NCBI RefSeq assembly: GCF_001029445.1
Contig: NZ_LDOT01000001.1
Span: 124,001 to 188,000, forward strand
Length of the DNA: 64,000 nucleotides
Source of the DNA: Photobacterium aquae
GTDB taxonomy: Bacteria > Pseudomonadota > Gammaproteobacteria > Enterobacterales > Vibrionaceae
Direction: 5' to 3'
Shown here: positions 59,585-64,000 of the stretch, in pieces
How positions within the stretch are numbered: position 1 is the stretch's first letter
Layout: the number at the start of each line of letters is the position of its first letter
Translations under genes and position numbers: made by a program
The notes under the pieces: generated by a model
Database searches by the model: none
Told to the model about the DNA's origin: nothing
Seen by the model: only the letters and a program-made list of their open reading frames with translations

Positions 59585-60859
59585 TTACTTATATTCGCCT
59601 TTATCAATATTGTATTTGCGCATTTTGTCGTAAAGAGTTTTTCTCGCGAGTCCTAATTCATGTTGGACGTCTTTCAAACAGCCTTGGTGGCGTCGCAAGG
59701 CATCATGAAGTAATTGGTTTTCAAAATGGGCAACGCGTTCACTCAATGTGGGTAGGCTTTGCGGATCATTGGCTGGGAATTTATGAGGAAGAGACAATGA
59801 TGCTTTGTGTCCCATTAGTGCATACCGTTCGGCAAACAATCGTAGCTCTCGGACATTGTCATGCCATGGATAATCGAGTAACTGCTGTTCCAGATCTGCA
59901 GGAATCGGTGCGGCGTCCAATCCGAACCGGCTACAATCAGCGCGGAGGAAGTGATGAAACAGCGGCATAATATCTTCGTGTCTGCCGGACAGCGGAGGAA
60001 TGGCAAGGTCAACAATACCGAACTTAAAAGCCAGCTTGGCAAGAAAGTGGTCTTGGTTGCTGGCGTTACGAATGGGAAGCGTCGTCGCTAATATCAACTT
60101 GGGGGGCTGTGGCGTAGCGAGCAAGTTTTTTAGGTCTATTATCGCCTGTTCGGGGAGTTGCTCTGCATGGCGAATGAAGAGGGTGGAGGGCAAGTCAATA
60201 CCGCTGGTTTGGGGCGAGATATAGTGTGGAAGCTGTGAGTGGTGCTCACTTCTGTTGGCATCGATAGTGACGAAACTTCCACTATGGCGAGGGCTGTGGT
60301 CGTGAAGAAAGCGTGCCATCAAGGTCTTGCCTGTGCCGCTGTCACCATGCAGAATGATGGCTTGATCCGACAGGGCGAGGTGGCCTAGCACGCGTCGGAT
60401 ATGGCGGATAGCTGGGCTGTTTCCCATGATTTTTGGGCCCGGTCCGCTGTGTACTTCCAGTTCTTTTCGCAGTTCTCTGTTTTCCAACAAAAGTTCCCGT
60501 TTCTCTCCTGCTCGTTTTATCACATCCAACAGTTGCTCGGTTGAAAAGGGTTTCTCGATGAAATCATAGGCTCCAAGGCGCATGGCATCGACAGCGGTTG
60601 TAATATCGCCGTGGCCGGTGAGCATAATGACGACCAGCTCGTCGTCGATACGCAGTGCGTGCTCCAAAAAGCTGATGCCATCCATCCCCGGCATGTTGAT
60701 ATCGCTGATTACGACCCCGGGGTATTGGCTCGATAGCTCGCCCAACGCTGCCCGTGCGTTGTCGAAGGTCTGGACGTTGTAGTTTTCGAGTTCGAGAGTC
60801 TGGCCCAGAGAAAGCCGGATCGATTTGTCGTCGTCAATAAAAATGATCGGAAATGTCAT
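59585..60859 (-). CDS. DctD/NtrC-like response regulator with degenerate AAA+ domain
   Basis: A 424-residue regulator: receiver (about 1-125; phospho-Asp in VVISDINMPGMDG), an AAA+ domain (about 145-360; Walker A GDSGTGKTLMA) and a Fis-type helix-turn-helix (about 385-420; LARKTLYDKMRKYNI). The GAFTGA loop that contacts sigma-54 is missing: after FVTIDAN the sequence runs into an unrelated stretch, and the Walker B reads LFIRHAEQ, without the Asp-Glu pair. So it is unlikely to activate sigma-54 promoters by ATP hydrolysis. It overlaps the kinase gene by 4 bases. Confidence 0.88.
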   Translation of the reverse strand: MTFPIIFIDDDKSIRLSLGQTLELENYNVQTFDNARAALGELSSQYPGVVISDINMPGMDGISFLEHALRIDDELVVIMLTGHGDITTAVDAMRLGAYDFIEKPFSTEQLLDVIKRAGEKRELLLENRELRKELEVHSGPGPKIMGNSPAIRHIRRVLGHLALSDQAIILHGDSGTGKTLMARFLHDHSPRHSGSFVTIDANRSEHHSQLPHYISPQTSGIDLPSTLFIRHAEQLPEQAIIDLKNLLATPQPPKLILATTLPIRNASNQDHFLAKLAFKFGIVDLAIPPLSGRHEDIMPLFHHFLRADCSRFGLDAAPIPADLEQQLLDYPWHDNVRELRLFAERYALMGHKASLSLPHKFPANDPQSLPTLSERVAHFENQLLHDALRRHQGCLKDVQHELGLARKTLYDKMRKYNIDKGEYK

Positions 60860-62682
60860 TGTGACCCCGTAGGTTGGATTGGAAATAATAAGGTGAAGGC
60901 AGCACCGCCTTGCGGTCGGTTTTCTGCGGTCAATTGGCCGTGGTGGGCATGGACAAGCCTGCGGGAAATAGCGAGACCGAGGCCGAGGCCGTCTGTCTTG
61001 GTGGTATAGAACGGCTCGAATATTTGAGCTAATTGTTCTTGTTCTAAGCCTGCGCCGTTATCCCAGACTTGGCAGGCAAATTGGTTTTCAACTCGCCATC
61101 CGCGAATGCCGATTTGTGGGTGGCGAGAGCTTCTTACGGCATGAAGGCTATTGGTTAGCAGGTTGATGAGGACTTGCTCGAACTGGATTCTGTCGATTGC
61201 GATGAGAGTCGGCTGTTGAAGTGGTTCAATCTTTAGAGTGACACCTTGATTGACGATGTTGGTGTTGAGAAGCGAGACAGCAGAATGTATGGCGGCTGTA
61301 ACATCCGTACATGCAGTCTGAGGGGATAAGACACTCTTACGGGAAAAAACTTTTAACCGGGCAATAATGCCGGCGGTGTGTACTGATAGTTGCGTTATTT
61401 CTCTGAGGTTGATCCCGACAGTTTCGTAGCGCTGTTTGGTCAGTAGCTTTTGGCTATTTTCTGCGTACGTACGGATTGCCGTGAGAGGTTGGTTGATCTC
61501 ATGGTTGATACTGGCCGAGAGTTCTCCGAGCGTCGCGAGTTTGGCTGCCTGGATGAGTTCGGTTTGGGTCTGTTTTAGTTCTTCTTGGCTACGTTCGTAC
61601 TGCTCAAGGAGGTGCTTGAGTTCACGGTTAGTGGTCAGGAGCTTGTCGGTACGTTTGGCTATTTTTTTTTCTAGTCCACGGTTGAGTCTGCTCAAGGCTT
61701 GGCGTGCGCGATAAGTTTGCCACCACGAATGAATAGCGACGCAGAGTAGGCTATAAACAGCGGCGAACATCATCACGGCCTGAAGCAGATATGGGATGAT
61801 GGCAGATTGGGGAACCAAACCATAAAGATGCCATCCGTTTTTTGCCATCTGATGGTGGGACAACAAGAATATTTTACTCCCTTTGGGTTGTGGCAAAGGC
61901 AGGTTGTGTATGGGGTGATCGGTGATTGATGCCAATGTTGGATATTGCGTAAGGGGGGTGAGTTCAGTTTGGCCATACTGGCGAGATTGTATGATGCTGT
62001 CGCGGATATTCTCGGGGAGCTTGATCAAAGAATGGTAAAGCCAGTTCGTTTCCGAGCTATAAAATATGACGCCGTGATTGTCACTAAGGACATATTCCAA
62101 CCCGTCAAAATGCCAAACATCTTCAATTATCGACAGATCAACTTTTACGGTTAGTACCCCGATCGTGTGATGGCCATCTTTTACCGGTGCTGAAAAATAA
62201 TAGCCCCGTTTGTGTGAGTGTGCCCCTAACGCGAAGTAATGCCCTTTTTCTCCTGACTTTGCTTGTTGGAAGTATGGCCGGTAGTGGAAGTTTTGTCCTA
62301 CAAATGAATCATCCAGTAGCCAATTGCTAGAGGCCAATGTAAGCCCGTCAAGTGCCTGGAGGTAGATAGCCTCGGCCTTGAGGTGGCCAGCCCAGCTTTT
62401 GAGTTGTTGGTTTATTGATTGAAAAGACTGTTCAGGTAACGGCTTTCCGTTGAGAGCTGAGCGCAATAGGGGAAGCAGACGTGGATCGTCTGCCAAAATT
62501 GTTGGCAATTGACTGAATCGATCCAGCTGGGCATCCACTTTGGTGCTTAGCATGCCGACGTTGGCCGCCAGTTTGTTTCGCAAATGCAGCTCGACTTGCT
62601 GGTAGGTAAGCAGGGCCGTGACTCCGGCTCCGAGAACGCCGAGTATGACAATGATGATTAGATAAATTTTTCGTTGGTACAT
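60856..62682 (-). CDS. DctB-like sensor histidine kinase
   Basis: A 608-residue membrane kinase. Transmembrane segment 1 (about 5-27) is followed by a periplasmic double-PAS (dCache) sensor (about 35-290) and segment 2 (about 295-315). A coiled coil precedes HisKA (LGELSASINHEINQPLTAI, His near residue 390) and HATPase (NLLTNSLHAV, VWDNGAGL, GLGLGLAISR). DctB relatives sense C4-dicarboxylates, but the ligand here is open. The ATG at 62682 has AAAGG before it; the long frame upstream is not coding. Its partner overlaps by 4 bases. Confidence 0.92.
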   Translation of the reverse strand: MYQRKIYLIIIVILGVLGAGVTALLTYQQVELHLRNKLAANVGMLSTKVDAQLDRFSQLPTILADDPRLLPLLRSALNGKPLPEQSFQSINQQLKSWAGHLKAEAIYLQALDGLTLASSNWLLDDSFVGQNFHYRPYFQQAKSGEKGHYFALGAHSHKRGYYFSAPVKDGHHTIGVLTVKVDLSIIEDVWHFDGLEYVLSDNHGVIFYSSETNWLYHSLIKLPENIRDSIIQSRQYGQTELTPLTQYPTLASITDHPIHNLPLPQPKGSKIFLLSHHQMAKNGWHLYGLVPQSAIIPYLLQAVMMFAAVYSLLCVAIHSWWQTYRARQALSRLNRGLEKKIAKRTDKLLTTNRELKHLLEQYERSQEELKQTQTELIQAAKLATLGELSASINHEINQPLTAIRTYAENSQKLLTKQRYETVGINLREITQLSVHTAGIIARLKVFSRKSVLSPQTACTDVTAAIHSAVSLLNTNIVNQGVTLKIEPLQQPTLIAIDRIQFEQVLINLLTNSLHAVRSSRHPQIGIRGWRVENQFACQVWDNGAGLEQEQLAQIFEPFYTTKTDGLGLGLAISRRLVHAHHGQLTAENRPQGGAAFTLLFPIQPTGSQ

Positions 62683-62990
62683 CGCAAAGCCTTTTGGGGG
62701 CAATGTAGCAAACGTACAGTTTTGTTGCGTCGAGATAGGTTGCAGATATTGTTTTGACTTGTTGTAATTCGAGACAAGAGCCACACTTTTTGTGTATCGT
62801 ATTTTCCCTAGCGTTCTATTCCCTAGTGACCTGAAGACAGGGTGGCACTTTTGTGCGGCTGAGTAGGGGGGCATATGGTTGCCATCTTGATGGTTGAGCG
62901 TATGAATAGGAGTTAATTTTGCGTTGAAATGAGCATCTAGGCTCGCTTGGGTATATGCCCAAAGGCAACTGATAATTTGCGGAGATAACA
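62683..62990. promoter_or_regulatory. Divergent promoter region between the kinase gene and pdxH
   Basis: This 308-base region holds both promoters. No specific operator or RNA is recognised. Confidence 0.5.
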
Positions 62991-63629
62991 ATGGAATTGT
63001 CTGATATTCGTCGTGATTACACACAAGGCGGGTTGCGGCGTAACGATTTGCCTCAATGGCCAGAGCAGCTATTCGAAAAATGGCTTAACCAAGCTATTGA
63101 TGCCAAGCTGATTGATCCGACTGCGATGACCGTGGCAACGGTTGATGAGAACGGTCAGCCTTACCAACGAATCGTTTTGCTAAAGCATTTTGATAAAAAT
63201 GGGTTTGTTTTTTATACCAATCTTGGTAGTCGCAAGGCGAGCCAGCTGGCGGGAAATCCCAAAATAAGCCTCCATTTTCCTTGGCATTCTCTTGAGCGGC
63301 AGGTTCATATTACGGGAACCGTCGAGCAACTGAGTAAGCTTGAGGTGATCAAGTATTTCAGTTCCCGTCCGAAAGAAAGCCAAATTGCAGCTTGGGCCAG
63401 CCGTCAAAGCAGTCGGTTAAGTGCCCGTCAGGCATTGGAGAGTAAATTTTTGGAAATCAAACAAAAATTTGCTAATGGTGAAGTGCCTGTACCGACATTT
63501 TGGGGGGGCTATCGTGTGAAAATTGATTCTGTGGAATTTTGGCAAGGTGGCGTAAATCGATTACATGACCGGTTTATCTATTGCCGTGCCGATGATGAGC
63601 GCTGGGAAATCGAGCGTCTTGCTCCTTAG
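62991..63629 (+). CDS. pdxH: Pyridoxamine 5'-phosphate oxidase
   Basis: A 212-residue FMN enzyme that makes pyridoxal 5'-phosphate, the last step of vitamin B6 synthesis and salvage. Family motifs are clear: [14 protein letters not shown] at the N-terminus, [37 protein letters not shown], and the C-terminal [13 protein letters not shown] with IERLAP end. Length is standard. It is followed by a terminator. Confidence 0.96.
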   Translation: MELSDIRRDYTQGGLRRNDLPQWPEQLFEKWLNQAIDAKLIDPTAMTVATVDENGQPYQRIVLLKHFDKNGFVFYTNLGSRKASQLAGNPKISLHFPWHSLERQVHITGTVEQLSKLEVIKYFSSRPKESQIAAWASRQSSRLSARQALESKFLEIKQKFANGEVPVPTFWGGYRVKIDSVEFWQGGVNRLHDRFIYCRADDERWEIERLAP

Positions 63630-63638
63630 AGCCACTGA

Positions 63639-63664
63639 AAAGAGCAGGTATCTGCTCTTTTTCT
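63639..63664 (+). terminator. Rho-independent terminator after pdxH
   Basis: The stem AAAGAGCAG/CTGCTCTTT with loop GTAT has a T tail. Confidence 0.9.
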
Positions 63665-63722
63665 TTATCAGGAGATGGTCGAGGGGGGCGAGTCAAATTT
63701 CCTAATAGAATTGAGATAGGCG

Positions 63723-64000
63723 TTATTCTTTAAGGATGATCGAAAGCTGATGTTTGAGCATACTTTCGGGGATGTGTGAGCCAAAGCCGAGATCAAGCGC
63801 GAGGTCGATCAATTCATTTTTTGAATTGGCATTGAATTTTTCTCGGAGTCGGGCCACATAGCTTTCTACTGTTTTTACCGAGACGCCAAGTACCTTTCCT
63901 ATATATTGTGGCTTTTTGCCATAGAGCAATAGAAAAAGAACTTCCGATTCACGGGTATTTAGGTTTACGGGGGGGTTGTTAGGTTCAAGATCAAAAGAAA
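63723..64000 (-). CDS. LuxR-type regulator, C-terminal part (cut by window end)
   Basis: The frame stays open to the window end (about 92 residues visible). It has the complete LuxR helix-turn-helix: TRESEVLFLLLYGKKPQYIGKVLGVSVKTVESYVARLREKF-like order, ending HQLSIILKE. The N-terminal sensor is outside the window. In V. cholerae a LuxR-type quorum regulator, VqmA, is encoded next to pdxH on chromosome II as far as I recall, so this could be its homologue; this is inference from position. Confidence 0.85.
   Translation of the reverse strand, partial: SFDLEPNNPPVNLNTRESEVLFLLLYGKKPQYIGKVLGVSVKTVESYVARLREKFNANSKNELIDLALDLGFGSHIPESMLKHQLSIILKE

Noticed and set aside
59585..60859. Ordinary sigma-54 activator DctD
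   Set aside because: The GAFTGA loop and Walker B acidic pair are missing from the AAA+ domain.
62683..63024. N-terminal extension of the DctB-like kinase
   Set aside because: It would overlap pdxH and lacks similarity; MYQRKIYL at 62682 begins the membrane segment.

Overview
The window comes from a member of the Vibrionaceae (Gammaproteobacteria) and spans the replication origin of the secondary chromosome. The strongest evidence is at 47-57 kb. There rctB (the initiator specific to Vibrionaceae chromosome II) and divergent parA2-parB2 flank an origin with six iterons at an exact 23-bp pitch, a perfect DnaA box and three 39-bp repeats. Six perfect 15-bp parS2 palindromes lie around it. The genus cannot be fixed from the sequence alone (Vibrio, Photobacterium, Grimontia and relatives are all possible).

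Layout. 0-6.5 kb: a fructose-family PTS locus (MarR regulator, EIIB, degenerate HPr-EIIA protein, AraC regulator, EIIABC) ending in manA; the order resembles the V. cholerae mannose locus. 6.5-16.8 kb: an AT-rich block between two 155-bp copies of the manA 3' end plus its terminator. It carries two cytoplasmic chemoreceptors, a secreted GH18 chitinase behind a c-di-GMP-I riboswitch, orphan genes and a broken PD-(D/E)XK nuclease gene, which looks like an inserted island without a recognisable integrase. 17-30 kb: a dCache chemoreceptor, a divergent pair of a CoiA-like nuclease and a uracil-DNA-glycosylase-like protein, an AraC regulator, a transglutaminase-like protein, the KtrAB potassium system behind a structured leader, and another zinc-binding (CZB) chemoreceptor. 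30-33.6 kb: acetate kinase, a LysR regulator and an SDR-like protein.

33.6-40.2 kb is a compact seven-gene operon on the minus strand: a small exported protein, an ABC ATPase, a FtsX-type permease, a LolA-like periplasmic carrier, an outer-membrane beta-barrel candidate, and a LytS/LytTR two-component pair. Parts for every layer of the envelope are encoded together with their own regulation, which suggests a dedicated inner-to-outer-membrane trafficking route; it is the best candidate here for an undescribed system. 40.4-47 kb is ordinary accessory metabolism (CatB-like acetyltransferase, HAD phosphatase, MOSC protein, KDPG aldolase, patatin-barrel phospholipase).

52.7-64 kb, right of the origin: tmcA, a FapA/DUF342 protein, a LapD-like protein with degenerate GGDEF and EAL domains, a DctB/DctD-like pair whose regulator lacks the sigma-54 contact loop, pdxH, and the C-terminal end of a LuxR-type regulator cut by the window edge.

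Recurring themes are replication and segregation of chromosome II, chemotaxis (four receptors), and c-di-GMP (a riboswitch on the chitinase and a degenerate receptor protein).
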